Below, piece after piece: positions 1 to 9,068 of a stretch of 64,000 nucleotides of DNA. The notes below the pieces were generated by a model. The model saw nothing but the letters and a program-made list of their open reading frames with translations. It ran no database searches and was not told where the DNA came from. Both the position numbers and the translations under genes were made by a program. Origin of the DNA: Algihabitans sp965233705 (GTDB lineage Bacteria > Pseudomonadota > Alphaproteobacteria > Kiloniellales > DSM-21159); assembly GCA_965233705.1 (NCBI GenBank), contig CBDDTF010000003.1, positions 868,001 to 932,000 of the forward strand. The letters run 5' to 3'. Within the stretch, counting starts at the first letter, position 1. Each line of letters opens with the position of its first letter.

Positions 1-779
1 CGCGCCCCGGCGGACAGGCTCTCGCCGGTGTTCTCGCGGGCCGTCGCCAGCCAGCGCAAGGCCTCCTCGGGGCCGCCGACCAGCGAGGGCTGGGCGACGG
101 CGGCCCGGGCCAGGGGCAGCAGCGCGCCGGGGTCGCCCATGTCGGCGGCGCGAAGCAGCCAGCGCACGCCCCGCGCCTCGTCCTGCGGCAGGCCCTTGCC
201 CTGCAGGTAGCGCACGCCCAGGGCGATGGCGGCCGAGGCGCGGCCGGCCCCGGCGGCGATCTCCAGCCAGGCCACGGCCTCCTCGGGCTTGGCCGCGTCG
301 GCCTCGTAGACCCCGAAGCGGACCGCGCCGAGCCATTCCTGCGCCGCCGGCAGCCCGGCTTCCGCGCCTTTCTCGGCATAGTGCAGGCGCGTGGCTAGGT
401 CCTTGCCACGGGTCACCATGGCCTCCAGCGCGCCCGGGTGGCCGGCGTCGGCCGCCGCGCCGAGCCAGGCCTGGAGCTGCTGCTCGGCCGCCTCCGCGCC
501 GCCTTGGGCGCGGCGCCAGCCCTCCAGGGCCAGGGTCTTCTGGATCTGGGCGTCGGTGGCCACCAGGTAGCGGGCGTCGGCGTCGCCCGCCTCGGCCAGC
601 GGCAGCAGCAGGTCGGCGGCCGACTCGGCATCGCCGGCCAGCAGCAGGTCGACGCCGATCTGCAGGTCGGCGAGCGGGGCCTGTGCCTGTGCCTGTGCCT
701 GTGCGAAGCCGGCAGGCGGCGCCAGGCCGACCAGCAGCAGAGCGGCCAACAGCGGGGCGAGGAGGGGGCGCGGGCTCAT
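1..779 (-). CDS. Sel1-repeat (TPR-like) secreted protein, C-terminus cut by window edge
   Basis: About 259 codons are visible, running off the left edge. The N-terminus (residues 1-26) is a signal peptide: basic start, Leu/Ala-rich core and a PAGFAQA-type cleavage region. It is followed by a Gln-Ala repeat coded by four GCCTGT units on the plus strand. The rest is built of about 36-residue alanine-rich helical pairs with Sel1 hallmarks such as AQEWLGAVRFGVYEAD, ALGVRYLQGKGLPQDEARG and ARGVRWLLRAADMGDPGAL. Sel1 proteins are periplasmic or envelope scaffolds for protein contacts; no partner can be named here. The start is the ATG after the GC-rich intergenic stretch, chosen because it opens the signal peptide. 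Family confident, function unknown. Confidence 0.75.
   Translation of the reverse strand, partial: MSPRPLLAPLLAALLLVGLAPPAGFAQAQAQAQAPLADLQIGVDLLLAGDAESAADLLLPLAEAGDADARYLVATDAQIQKTLALEGWRRAQGGAEAAEQQLQAWLGAAADAGHPGALEAMVTRGKDLATRLHYAEKGAEAGLPAAQEWLGAVRFGVYEADAAKPEEAVAWLEIAAGAGRASAAIALGVRYLQGKGLPQDEARGVRWLLRAADMGDPGALLPLARAAVAQPSLVGGPEEALRWLATARENTGESLSAGA
679..704. repeat. Hexanucleotide repeat (GCCTGT x4)
   Basis: Four perfect copies of a 6-bp unit plus two bases lie just behind the signal peptide of the Sel1 protein. On the minus strand they encode an alternating Gln-Ala tract, so copy-number change would stay in frame. Confidence 0.85.
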
Positions 780-879
780 GGGCTCTGCCTAACCCGGCCG
801 GGCCGCCCCAGGCAATGCGCGGGGCAGGGCGCTGGAGTGGGCGGCGAGCTGGGCGCGACGCAAGGGGCGGCCGGCGCGC

Positions 880-1704
<825 letters not shown>

Positions 1705-1822
1705 GGCGGTGCTCCCCTCGGGCCAGGATCTGTCTTGCGGCGTTTCGGAGAGTCTGGGCCTTCCGCCCGGGGCGCCGCAAGCGCTATGACGGGAAAAACA
1801 GCTTTTGGGAGGCTGCGCCGCC

Positions 1823-2263
1823 ATGACCACCGAACGCCCGCCGCTGATCGACCGGACCCTGATCGAGAGCGAGCTGCGCCCGCAGCTCCCCCTGGCCGAG
1901 AAGCTGGGGATGGAGATCACGCGGCTGGGCTGGGGGCGCTGCACCGCGCGGCTGCCCGACCACGCCGACCTGCTGCGCCCCGGCGGCACGATCAGCGGCC
2001 CGGCGATGATGGCCCTGGCCGACTACGCGCTGTGGATCGCGGTGATGGCGGCGGTCGGCCGGGTCGAGCTGGCGGTGACCACCAACCTCTCGATCAACTT
2101 CCTGCGCAAGCCGCAGCCGGGCGCGCTGGTCGGCGACTGCCGCCTGCTCAAGGTGGGCAAGCGCCTGGCCTACGGAGAGGTCTCTATCCATGCCGAGGGC
2201 GCGGACCCCGACGCGCCGGTCGCCCACGTCACCGCGACCTATTCGATCCCGCCGCGCGGTTGA
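1823..2263 (+). CDS. PaaI-type hotdog-fold thioesterase
   Basis: 146 residues, typical of single-domain hotdog acyl-CoA thioesterases. The central helix region reads GGTISGPAMMALADYALWIAVMA (split here only for description, about residues 53-75), with the Gly-Thr-Ile-Ser-Gly-Pro turn and the acidic residue of PaaI-like enzymes. It is followed by TTNLSINFLRKP and GKRLAYGEVSIHA strands. The ATG at 1823 follows a GGGAGG site at 1807. It would hydrolyse a CoA thioester to the free acid and CoA in the cytoplasm. The neighbouring crotonase and the acyl-CoA operon downstream fit a role in recycling dead-end acyl-CoAs. The substrate cannot be read from sequence. Confidence 0.85.
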   Translation: MTTERPPLIDRTLIESELRPQLPLAEKLGMEITRLGWGRCTARLPDHADLLRPGGTISGPAMMALADYALWIAVMAAVGRVELAVTTNLSINFLRKPQPGALVGDCRLLKVGKRLAYGEVSIHAEGADPDAPVAHVTATYSIPPRG

Positions 2264-2282
2264 GCCGCCGCGCGCTGGCCCG

Positions 2283-2930
2283 TCAGGCCTGGTTGGCGGC
2301 GGGCGCGCCCTCGCGGCCCAGGTCGAAGAGCTTGTGCAGCACCTCCGGCGGTTGGGCGCCGGGGACCGCGTGGCGGCGGTTGACGATGAAGGTGGGCACG
2401 CCGGTGATGCCGGCCTGACGGCCGTTCAGGTCCTCGCTCTCGACCGCCTCGCGCTCGGCATCGCCGGTCAGGAACTCCGCCGCCTCCAGCCGGTCCAGCC
2501 CGGCCTCGTCGGCGATCTCGACCAGCACTCCGGTCTCGCTGAGGTCGCGGCCGTGCAGGAAGTAGGCGCCGAACAGCGCCTCGACCACGGCGTCCTCGCG
2601 GTCGACGGCGGCGCCCATGCGGATCAGGCGGTGGGCGTTCACCGTGTTCGGCGTGCGCCGGATCTTCTCGAAGGCGAAGGCAATGCCGACCTCTTCGCCG
2701 ACCTCGGCGATCTGCCGGTAGAGCTGCGCCGCCTTGTCGGCGCCGCCGAACTTCAGCTCCAGGTAGGCCTGCCGGTCCATGCCCTCGGAGGGCATGCCGG
2801 GGTTGAGCTGGAAGGCGCGCCAGCGGGTCACCAGCCCCGGCTGCGGCCGCTCGGCCAGCGCGGCCTCCAGCCGGCGCTTGCCGATGAAGCACCAGGGGCA
2901 GACCACGTCGGAGAAGATGTCGAGTTCCAT
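2283..2930 (-). CDS. DsbA family oxidoreductase, FrnE-like
   Basis: 215 residues with a CPWC active site at residues 11-14 directly after the first beta strand, an inserted helical domain, and a cis-proline region GITGVPTFIVNRRHAVPGAQ (about 177-196) near the C-terminus. No signal peptide is visible, so it is a cytoplasmic member of the 2-hydroxychromene-isomerase/FrnE branch of the DsbA family. These proteins act as thiol-disulfide oxidoreductases or polyketide isomerases. The start at 2930 (MELDIF) was preferred to the longer reading because the family begins at this strand. It is convergent with the thioesterase and divergent from the acyl-CoA synthetase operon. Confidence 0.85.
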   Translation of the reverse strand: MELDIFSDVVCPWCFIGKRRLEAALAERPQPGLVTRWRAFQLNPGMPSEGMDRQAYLELKFGGADKAAQLYRQIAEVGEEVGIAFAFEKIRRTPNTVNAHRLIRMGAAVDREDAVVEALFGAYFLHGRDLSETGVLVEIADEAGLDRLEAAEFLTGDAEREAVESEDLNGRQAGITGVPTFIVNRRHAVPGAQPPEVLHKLFDLGREGAPAANQA

Positions 2931-3096
2931 GGTTGCAAGTGTGGGGCCGCCGGGCCCGAGCCGCAAGGCGACGCCCGGCCGGATGCGAGAGGCTCCGGAT
3001 GCGAGAGGCTGGTGAGCCGCGGCCCGGGCCTCTATGCTCGCGGCCGAGGCGAAGACGAAACGACACAGCCGGATAACGGCGATGCGGGAGGTGCCG

Positions 3097-4749
3097 ATGG
3101 CCGCACAGGGCCAGCCGTCGATCTACGAGCGCGATCTCGCGCCCACTGCCGCCAACTGGGCGGCGCTGTCCCCGATCAGCTTTCTCAAGCGGGCCGCGGC
3201 CGTCTATCCCGACCGGCCGGCGGTGATCCACGAGCGGGTCTACAGCTATGCCGAGACGGCCGCGCGGGCCCGCCGCCTGGCCTCGGCGCTCATCCAGCGG
3301 GGGCTGGGGCGGGGCGACACCGTGGCGATCATGGCGCCCAACGTGCCGGCGATGCTGGAGGCGCACTTCGGCGTGCCGCTGGCCGGCTGCGTGCTCAACC
3401 CGCTGAACATCCGCCTCGACGCGGCCACCCTCGCTTTCATCCTGGAGCACGGCGAGGCCAAGGCGCTGATTACCGACCGCGAGTTCGCGCCGGTCATCGA
3501 GCGCGCGCTCAAGCAGCTCTCCCGTCGGCCGCTGGTGATCGACATCGACGATCCGCTGACCGAGGCCCAAGGCGGCACCCGCGGCGCCAGGCTGGGTGAA
3601 CTGGACTACGAGGGGCTGCTGGCCGAGGGGGACCCGGACTTCCCCTGGCGGCTGCCCGAGGACGAGTGGGCGGCGCTCTGCCTGCTCTACACTTCCGGCA
3701 CCACCGGCAATCCCAAGGGCGTGGTCTACCACCACCGCGGCGCCTACCTGAACGCCATGGGCCAGGCGCTGACCTACGGCCTCGACCGGACCAGCGTCTA
3801 TCTCTGGACGCTGCCGATGTTCCACTGCTCGGGCTGGACCTTCACCTGGGGCGTCACGGCGGCGCACGCCACCCACGTCTGCCTGCGCCGGGTCGACCCG
3901 GCGCTGGTCTATCCGCTGATCGAGGACCAGGGCGTCACGCACCTGTGCGGCGCCCCCATCGTGCTGAACATGCTGGCGCACGCCCCGGCCGAGCTGCGCC
4001 GGCCGCTGCCGCACCCGGTGCTGGTGGTGACCGGCGGCGCGGCCCCGCCGTCGACCGTCATCGCCAACATGGAAAAGCAGGGCTTCCGGGTGGTCCACGC
4101 CTACGGCCTGACGGAGACCTACGGGCCGGCCACCTTCTGCGCCACGCAGGAGGACTGGGCCGGGCTGGAGCTGGAGGCGCGGGCGGCGCAGATGGCGCGC
4201 CAGGGCGTGGCCTATCTGACCCTGGAGGCGGCGACGGTGCGCGACCCCCAGACCCTGGCCGAGGTGCCGCGCGACGGCCGCACCCTGGGCGAGCTGATGC
4301 TGCGCGGCAACACCGTGATGAAGGGCTACCTGAAGAACCCCACGGCGACCGACGAGGCCTTCGCCGGCGGCTGGTTCCATACCGGCGACCTGGGCGTCCT
4401 GCATCCCGACGGCTACATCGAGGTCAAGGACCGCTCCAAGGACGTGATCATCTCGGGCGGCGAGAACATCTCCTCGCTGGAGGTGGAGGAGGCGCTCTAC
4501 CGCCACCCCAAGGTGCTGGAGGCGGCGGTGGTCGCGCGTCCGGACGCGACCTGGGGCGAGACGCCCTGCGCCTTCGTCACCCTGAAGCCGGGCGAGACGG
4601 CGAGCGAGCCGGAGATCATCGCCTTCTGCCGCGACACCCTGGCCCACTACAAGGCGCCGCGCAGGGTGGTCTTCGGCGAGCTGCCCAAGACTTCGACCGG
4701 CAAGATCCAGAAATACGTCCTGCGTGAAGACGCGAAGAAAATCGGCTAG
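3097..4749 (+). CDS. Acyl-CoA synthetase (AMP-forming), LvaE-like
   Basis: 550-residue ANL-superfamily ligase: ATP + carboxylic acid + CoA to acyl-CoA, AMP and PPi. Motifs in order: LLYTSGTTGNPKG phosphate loop (about 196-208), YGLTETYGP (about 335), GWFHTGDLG and the hinge region EVKDRSKDVIISGGENIS (about 427-463), and the C-terminal lysine loop KTSTGKIQK (about 530). ATG 3097 has GGGAGGT at 3086. It is the first gene of an operon of five: SDR 4 bp on, then acyl-CoA dehydrogenase, kinase and a DUF6285-like protein. That gene set equals the Pseudomonas levulinate cluster lvaABCDE, where LvaE activates the C5 keto acid. I infer a short or medium keto-/hydroxy-acid substrate. Confidence 0.85.
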   Translation: MAAQGQPSIYERDLAPTAANWAALSPISFLKRAAAVYPDRPAVIHERVYSYAETAARARRLASALIQRGLGRGDTVAIMAPNVPAMLEAHFGVPLAGCVLNPLNIRLDAATLAFILEHGEAKALITDREFAPVIERALKQLSRRPLVIDIDDPLTEAQGGTRGARLGELDYEGLLAEGDPDFPWRLPEDEWAALCLLYTSGTTGNPKGVVYHHRGAYLNAMGQALTYGLDRTSVYLWTLPMFHCSGWTFTWGVTAAHATHVCLRRVDPALVYPLIEDQGVTHLCGAPIVLNMLAHAPAELRRPLPHPVLVVTGGAAPPSTVIANMEKQGFRVVHAYGLTETYGPATFCATQEDWAGLELEARAAQMARQGVAYLTLEAATVRDPQTLAEVPRDGRTLGELMLRGNTVMKGYLKNPTATDEAFAGGWFHTGDLGVLHPDGYIEVKDRSKDVIISGGENISSLEVEEALYRHPKVLEAAVVARPDATWGETPCAFVTLKPGETASEPEIIAFCRDTLAHYKAPRRVVFGELPKTSTGKIQKYVLREDAKKIG

Positions 4750-4753
4750 TTCA

Positions 4754-5515
4754 ATGAATCTCCTAGACCTTAGCGGCAAGAACATTCTGGTCACCGGCGC
4801 GTCCAGCGGGCTCGGCCGCCACTTCGCCCAGGTGCTCGCCGCCGCCGGCGCGCGCGTCGCGGTGGCGGCCCGGCGCACCGACCGCCTGGCCGACCTGCAG
4901 GCCGAGATCGAGGGGCGCGGCGGCCGCGCGCTGCCGATCGAGCTGGACGTGCGCGACGGCGCCTCGGTCCGGGCCGCCGTGGCCTGCGCTGAGACCGAGC
5001 TCGGCCCGGTCCACGTGCTGGTGAACAACGCCGGCGTCGCCGATTCCAAGCCGGCGCTGGAGCTGAGCGAGGAGGACTGGGACCGGGTGCTGGACACCAA
5101 CCTGCGCGGCGCCTGGCTGGTGGCGCAGGAGACGGCGCGCCACATGGTCCGCCTGGGCCACGGCGGATCGATCATCAACATCGCCTCGATCCTGGGCTTG
5201 CGCGGCACCGCGCAGGTGGCGAGCTACTGCGCGGCCAAGGCGGGGCTGATCAACCTGACCCGGGTGCTGGCCACGGAGCTGGCCGGCGACGGCGTGCGGG
5301 TCAACGCGCTGGCGCCCGGCTACGTGGTCACCGACCTCAACCGCGGCTTTCTCGAGAGCAAGGCCGGCGCGGCGCTGCTGCGGCGCGTGCCGCAACGCCG
5401 CTTCGCCGAGCTGAGCGACCTGGACGGCCCGCTGCTGCTGCTGGCCGCCGACGCCTCGCGCTACATGACCGGCGCGGTGCTGGCGGTCGACGGCGGCCAG
5501 TCGGCCATCGTCTAG
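4754..5515 (+). CDS. SDR family oxidoreductase, LvaD-like
   Basis: 253-residue classical short-chain dehydrogenase. It has the nucleotide-binding TGASSGLG (residues 14-21), NNAG (about 92-95), catalytic Ser in IINIASILG (about 143), YCAAK with catalytic Tyr and Lys (about 157-161), and a C-terminal YMTGAVLAVDGG. It starts only 4 bp after the ligase stop and lacks a clear ribosome site of its own, so translational coupling is likely. In the Lva scheme the SDR reduces the 4-ketoacyl-CoA to the 4-hydroxyacyl-CoA. That substrate is inferred from operon context; the sequence alone shows only an NAD(P)-dependent keto/hydroxy interconversion. Confidence 0.85.
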   Translation: MNLLDLSGKNILVTGASSGLGRHFAQVLAAAGARVAVAARRTDRLADLQAEIEGRGGRALPIELDVRDGASVRAAVACAETELGPVHVLVNNAGVADSKPALELSEEDWDRVLDTNLRGAWLVAQETARHMVRLGHGGSIINIASILGLRGTAQVASYCAAKAGLINLTRVLATELAGDGVRVNALAPGYVVTDLNRGFLESKAGAALLRRVPQRRFAELSDLDGPLLLLAADASRYMTGAVLAVDGGQSAIV

Positions 5516-5574
5516 CGCGCCGCCGGTCTCGCGCTCCTTGCCGGCCCTCGTCTCCACCAGATCAGGATAGCCCC

Positions 5575-6816
5575 ATGGACTTTGCCCTGCCGCCCGAGGC
5601 GGAGCGCCTGCGCCGGAAGATCCGTGCGTTCGTCGCCGCCGAGATCCTGCCGCTCGAGGCCGATCCGGCCAGCTACGACGCGCACGAGAACATCCATCCC
5701 GACCTGCTGGCGCGGCTGCAGGCCAAGGTGCGCGAGGCCGGTCTCTGGTCGCTGCAGATGCCCAAGGCGCGTGGCGGCCAGGGCCTCTCGGTGGTCGGCA
5801 TGGCGGCCTGCTACGAGGAGATGGGGCGCTCCATCTTCGGGCCGGTCTGCTTCAACGCCGCCGCGCCCGACGACGGCAACATGATCGTGCTGGAAAAGGT
5901 CGCGACCGCCGCGCAGAAGGACCGCTGGCTGCAGCCGATCGTCGACGGCCGGGTGCGCTCCGCCTTCGCGATGACCGAGCCGCATCCGGGCGGCGGCTCG
6001 GACCCGGGGATGATCCGCACCACGGCGGACAAGCGCGGCGACCGCTGGGTGGTCAACGGCCACAAGTGGTTCATCACCGGCGCCGGCGTGGCGCAGCACT
6101 TCATCCTGATCGCCCGCACCGACCCCGACCCGAGCGAGACCCGCAAGCACCTCAGCGCCTTCCTGTTCGACCGCGACCAGCCGGGCTGGCGGATCGAGCG
6201 GCGGATCCCGATCATGGGGCCGGAGGAACACGGCGGCCACTGCGAGCTGGTCTTCGAGGGGCTGGAGATCCCGGCCGAGAACCTGCTGATGCAGGTGGGC
6301 GACGGCCTGAAGCTGACCCAGATCCGCCTGGGCACGGCGCGCCTGACCCACTGCATGCGCTGGCTGGGCATGGCCAAGCGGGCGCTGGAGATCGCCAGCG
6401 CCTACGTGCAGGAGCGCGGCAGCTTCGGACTGAAGCTGGCCGACCGGGAGTCGGTGCAGGGCCTGCTCGGCCAGGCCGCCATGCAGATCGAGATCGGCCG
6501 CCTGCTGACGATGCGCGCGGCCGCCAGGCTCGACGCCGGCGACTTCGCGCGCAAGGAGGTCTCGATGGCGAAGATCCAGGTGGCCGACAGCCTGCAGCTC
6601 GCGGTCGACACCGCGATCCAGCTCTGCGGCGCGCGCGGCTACTCCCGGGACACGCCGCTGGAGTGGATGTATCGCTACGCCCGCCAGGCGCGGCTGGTCG
6701 ACGGCGCCAGCGAGGTGCACCGCATGGTGTTGTCCCGCCTGCTCATGCAGGCGGGGCCGGACTTCTTCGCCTGGGACGCGGCGGCGTCCGAAGCGCCGGC
6801 CGGGCAAGGAGCCTGA
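5575..6816 (+). CDS. Acyl-CoA dehydrogenase, ACAD10/11 (LvaC) type
   Basis: 413 residues with the acyl-CoA dehydrogenase N-terminal helical domain, a middle beta domain (AFAMTEPHPGGGSDPG, about residues 137-152) and a C-terminal helical domain carrying QLCGARGYSRDTPLEWMYR. Where classical enzymes have the catalytic Glu in a YEGT motif, this one reads VDGASEVH (about 375), so the base is Asp and the Tyr is absent. That is the ACAD10/ACAD11-like pattern. In mammals this dehydrogenase domain is fused to an APH kinase domain; here the kinase is the next gene. Established work on LvaC/ACAD11 links this branch to phosphate elimination from 4-phosphoacyl-CoA, which I infer here. Confidence 0.85.
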   Translation: MDFALPPEAERLRRKIRAFVAAEILPLEADPASYDAHENIHPDLLARLQAKVREAGLWSLQMPKARGGQGLSVVGMAACYEEMGRSIFGPVCFNAAAPDDGNMIVLEKVATAAQKDRWLQPIVDGRVRSAFAMTEPHPGGGSDPGMIRTTADKRGDRWVVNGHKWFITGAGVAQHFILIARTDPDPSETRKHLSAFLFDRDQPGWRIERRIPIMGPEEHGGHCELVFEGLEIPAENLLMQVGDGLKLTQIRLGTARLTHCMRWLGMAKRALEIASAYVQERGSFGLKLADRESVQGLLGQAAMQIEIGRLLTMRAAARLDAGDFARKEVSMAKIQVADSLQLAVDTAIQLCGARGYSRDTPLEWMYRYARQARLVDGASEVHRMVLSRLLMQAGPDFFAWDAAASEAPAGQGA

Positions 6817-6820
6817 GCCG

Positions 6821-7855
6821 GTGCTGCAGGAGGCCAAGGAGTCGCTCGAGGCCTGGTTCGCCCGGGTCGCCAAGGCCGAGGCGGCGACGATCCTGGAGGC
6901 GCGGCCGCTCAGCGGCGGCGCGATCCAGGAGAACTGGCTGCTCGAGATGGCGTTCCAGGGCGGCCCCTTCGCCGGGCGCCAGGACCTCGTCCTGCGCACC
7001 GATGCGCCCTCCGGCCTGGCCGTCAGCCACAGCCGCGCCCAGGAGTTCGCGCTGCTGCGCGCGGCCACGGCGGCGGGGGTGAGCGTGCCGGAGCCGCTGT
7101 GGCTCTGCGAGGATCGGCAGATCATCGGCAAGGCCTTCCACGTCATGCGCAAGGCCGCGGGTGTGGCCTTGGCCAGCAAGGTGGTGAAGGACCGCCATCT
7201 GGGCGGCGACCGCGAGGCGCTGGCCGCGCGTCTGGGCCGCGAGCTGGCGCGCATCCACGCGATTCGGCCGCCGCACCCGGAGCTGGCGTTCCTGGGGACG
7301 CCGCCGGTCGACCCGGCGCTGGCCGAGGTGGCGCGGCTGCGCGGCTATCTCGACGCGCTCGACCAGCCGCGGCCGGCGCTGGAATGGGCCTTGCGCTGGG
7401 CCGAGCTGCAGGCGCCGCTGCCGCCCGCGCAGGTCACGCTGGTGCATCGAGATTTCCGCACCGGCAACTATCTGGTCGACGAGGACGGGCTGACCGCCAT
7501 CCTCGATTGGGAGTTCGCCGGCTGGGGCGACCCGGCCTGCGACCTTGGCTGGTTCTGCGCCGCCTGCTGGCGCTTCGGGCGGCCGGACCTGGAGGCCGGC
7601 GGCATCGCGTCGCGCGCATCCTTCTACCGCGGCTACGAGGCCGAGGCGGAGGTGAAGATCGACCCGGCGCGGGTGGCGTACTGGGAGGTCATGGCCCACG
7701 TCCGCTGGGACGTGATCGCCTTGCAGCAGGGGCAGCGCCATACTTCCGGGGCCGAAGCCAGCCTCGACCTGGCCTTGACCGGACGCCGCGCCGCCGAGCT
7801 CGACCTGGCGCTGCTGCGCCTGACGCCGCCCGAGCAGTGGAGGAGGGGGCCATGA
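6821..7855 (+). CDS. APH-type phosphotransferase, LvaA-like 4-hydroxyacyl-CoA kinase
   Basis: 344-residue aminoglycoside-phosphotransferase/ECK-fold kinase. It has the N-lobe nucleotide region LSGGAIQENWLLEM (about 28-41), Brenner motif HRDFRTGNYLV (about 208-218; catalytic Asp, metal-ligating Asn), and ILDWEFAGWGDPACDLGW (about 228-245; metal-binding Asp). The start is GTG 6821 behind AAGGA, five bases after the dehydrogenase stop. Neighbours argue strongly against antibiotic resistance. It is the stand-alone counterpart of the kinase domain fused to ACAD10/11, and of LvaA, which phosphorylates the 4-hydroxyl of a hydroxyacyl-CoA. The family is certain; the substrate is inferred from the operon. 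Confidence 0.85.
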   Translation: MLQEAKESLEAWFARVAKAEAATILEARPLSGGAIQENWLLEMAFQGGPFAGRQDLVLRTDAPSGLAVSHSRAQEFALLRAATAAGVSVPEPLWLCEDRQIIGKAFHVMRKAAGVALASKVVKDRHLGGDREALAARLGRELARIHAIRPPHPELAFLGTPPVDPALAEVARLRGYLDALDQPRPALEWALRWAELQAPLPPAQVTLVHRDFRTGNYLVDEDGLTAILDWEFAGWGDPACDLGWFCAACWRFGRPDLEAGGIASRASFYRGYEAEAEVKIDPARVAYWEVMAHVRWDVIALQQGQRHTSGAEASLDLALTGRRAAELDLALLRLTPPEQWRRGP

Positions 7856-8208
7856 GGGATCGTCCGAACGGCGCCGAGCTGCTGGCCGAGGCCTGGCGCG
7901 TGCTGAGCGAGGAGCTGGCGTCCGGGCTGAGCGGCGAACAGCGCTACCAGGCGCTGCTGGCGGCCGCGGCCGTGGCCATGGTGCGCCGGGAGCTGGAGGC
8001 GGGCGACGCCCCGCAGGCAGAGGAGCGGCGGGCGCTGGCGGCGCTGCTGGGAGAGACGGGCGACCTGGCCGCGCTCAACCGCAGCCTGGCGGCGGCGATC
8101 CGGGCCGGGCGCTACGACGCTGCGCCCGAGGTTCACAAGCTGCTGCTCGACAGCGTCATGGCGCGTGTCAGGGAGAGCAACCCGAAGGCGCTCGACGCGC
8201 CGGCCTAA
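7852..8208 (+). CDS. DUF6285-like small protein, probable LvaB-like kinase partner
   Basis: 118 residues, all helical, starting with RPNGAELLAEAWRVL and ending with LLDSVMARVRESNPKAL. Its ATG overlaps the kinase stop codon (ATGA), so the two are translationally coupled. A 12-kDa protein in the same place in the Pseudomonas levulinate operon (LvaB) is needed by its kinase. The size, helical make-up and coupling here fit that role. I recognise the family as DUF6285 by its opening pattern and by its association with phosphotransferase genes, but cannot confirm by search. No catalytic motif is visible. Confidence 0.7.
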   Translation: MRDRPNGAELLAEAWRVLSEELASGLSGEQRYQALLAAAAVAMVRRELEAGDAPQAEERRALAALLGETGDLAALNRSLAAAIRAGRYDAAPEVHKLLLDSVMARVRESNPKALDAPA

Positions 8209-8566
8209 GGTATCGGACATCGGATGGCTCCGCTCCCGCGCGGCCGCAGATCACCCGGAAGCCGCTCTCCGTCATAGGGCGAGCGTAACGCCTCGCGACT
8301 GCAGGCCGCCGCGAGGCGGTTCCGGCGGTTGCGAGGCAATCACGCTGGCCCGAGCATCCAGGTGGGGCCCCGTCGGCCCGGTGGGGGCGCGGACGCGTGC
8401 CCGCCGCGTCGCGGAACCCGCGGCCGGGGCGGGCCGTTGGCGGCGGCGCCTCTCCACTCTGATGAGTTTGGCACGGAAGGTCGTTGCTTTGCCGCGGTGG
8501 CACGGTAAAGTTTTCCGGCCTGGCGATCGATGAACTTCGGGCTGCAATGGCCGCGAAAGGATGAGC
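8209..8566. other. Intergenic region, no gene seen
   Basis: About 350 bp between the Lva-like operon and the CBS protein. It holds no convincing reading frame on either strand. A TTTGGCAC...TTGCTT stretch around 8466-8490 resembles pieces of promoter motifs but has the wrong spacing for sigma-54. AAAGG at 8556-8560 is the ribosome site of the next gene. Confidence 0.5.
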
Positions 8567-9016
8567 ATGCGCTATCGTCGGGTATCCGATCTTCTCGGAC
8601 GCGAACGGGTGGTCGAGGTGGCCGCCGAGACCTCCGTGCGGGAGGCCTGTCAGATCATGGCGCTGATGGGCGTCAGCGCGCTGGTGGTCACGGCCGGCGA
8701 TGGCTTCGTCGGCCTGTTCACCGGGCGGGACGCCACGGCGCAGGTGATCGCCCTGAGCCGCGACCCCGACCGCACGACCCTGGCCGAGGTCGTCGCCAAC
8801 GCGCCGCCGACCGTCGGACCCGACGCCACGCCAACGGAAGCCCTGTTGCTGCTGCTCGATGCCAAGCTTCAGGAACTGCCCGTGACCGAGGGGGCGCGGG
8901 TGCTCGGCCTGGTCAGCCTGCGCCGTCTGCTCGAAGCCCAGATGGAAGGCAACGGCGCGGAGCTGCACGAGGAGCCGGAGGCCACGGCCCCGTCAGCCAG
9001 GCAGACGCGGCTGTGA
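8567..9016 (+). CDS. Two-CBS-domain protein
   Basis: 149 residues that form one Bateman module: CBS1 about 5-62 (RVSDLLGRERVVEVAAETSV then VGLFTGRDATAQVI) and CBS2 about 70-128 (APPTVGPDATPTEALLLLLD then RVLGLVSLRRLL). There is no attached catalytic domain. The second ATG (8567) was chosen over 8561 because AAAGG ends at 8560 and leaves six bases to it, none to the first. CBS pairs bind adenosyl ligands and regulate partners; the partner is not evident. The 3' end faces the histone-like gene. Confidence 0.85.
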   Translation: MRYRRVSDLLGRERVVEVAAETSVREACQIMALMGVSALVVTAGDGFVGLFTGRDATAQVIALSRDPDRTTLAEVVANAPPTVGPDATPTEALLLLLDAKLQELPVTEGARVLGLVSLRRLLEAQMEGNGAELHEEPEATAPSARQTRL

Positions 9017-9068
9017 GGGGAAGACCGTGGGGGCGGGCGGCGTGAGCGCAACGCGGATGGATCGCCCG

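Noticed and set aside
2239..5208. A minus-strand open frame of almost 1000 codons
   Set aside because: It runs antisense to the acyl-CoA synthetase and SDR, has shadow-like Arg/Gly/His composition and no domain. Only the DsbA-like gene (2283-2930) is real in this area on that strand, in another frame.
6821..7855. Aminoglycoside resistance kinase
   Set aside because: The APH fold is real, but coupling to an ACAD10/11-type dehydrogenase and a DUF6285-like gene points to acyl-CoA metabolism.
8466..8490. Sigma-54-like TGGCAC...TTGC upstream of the CBS gene
   Set aside because: Nine bases separate the two elements instead of five, so the -24/-12 geometry is wrong.
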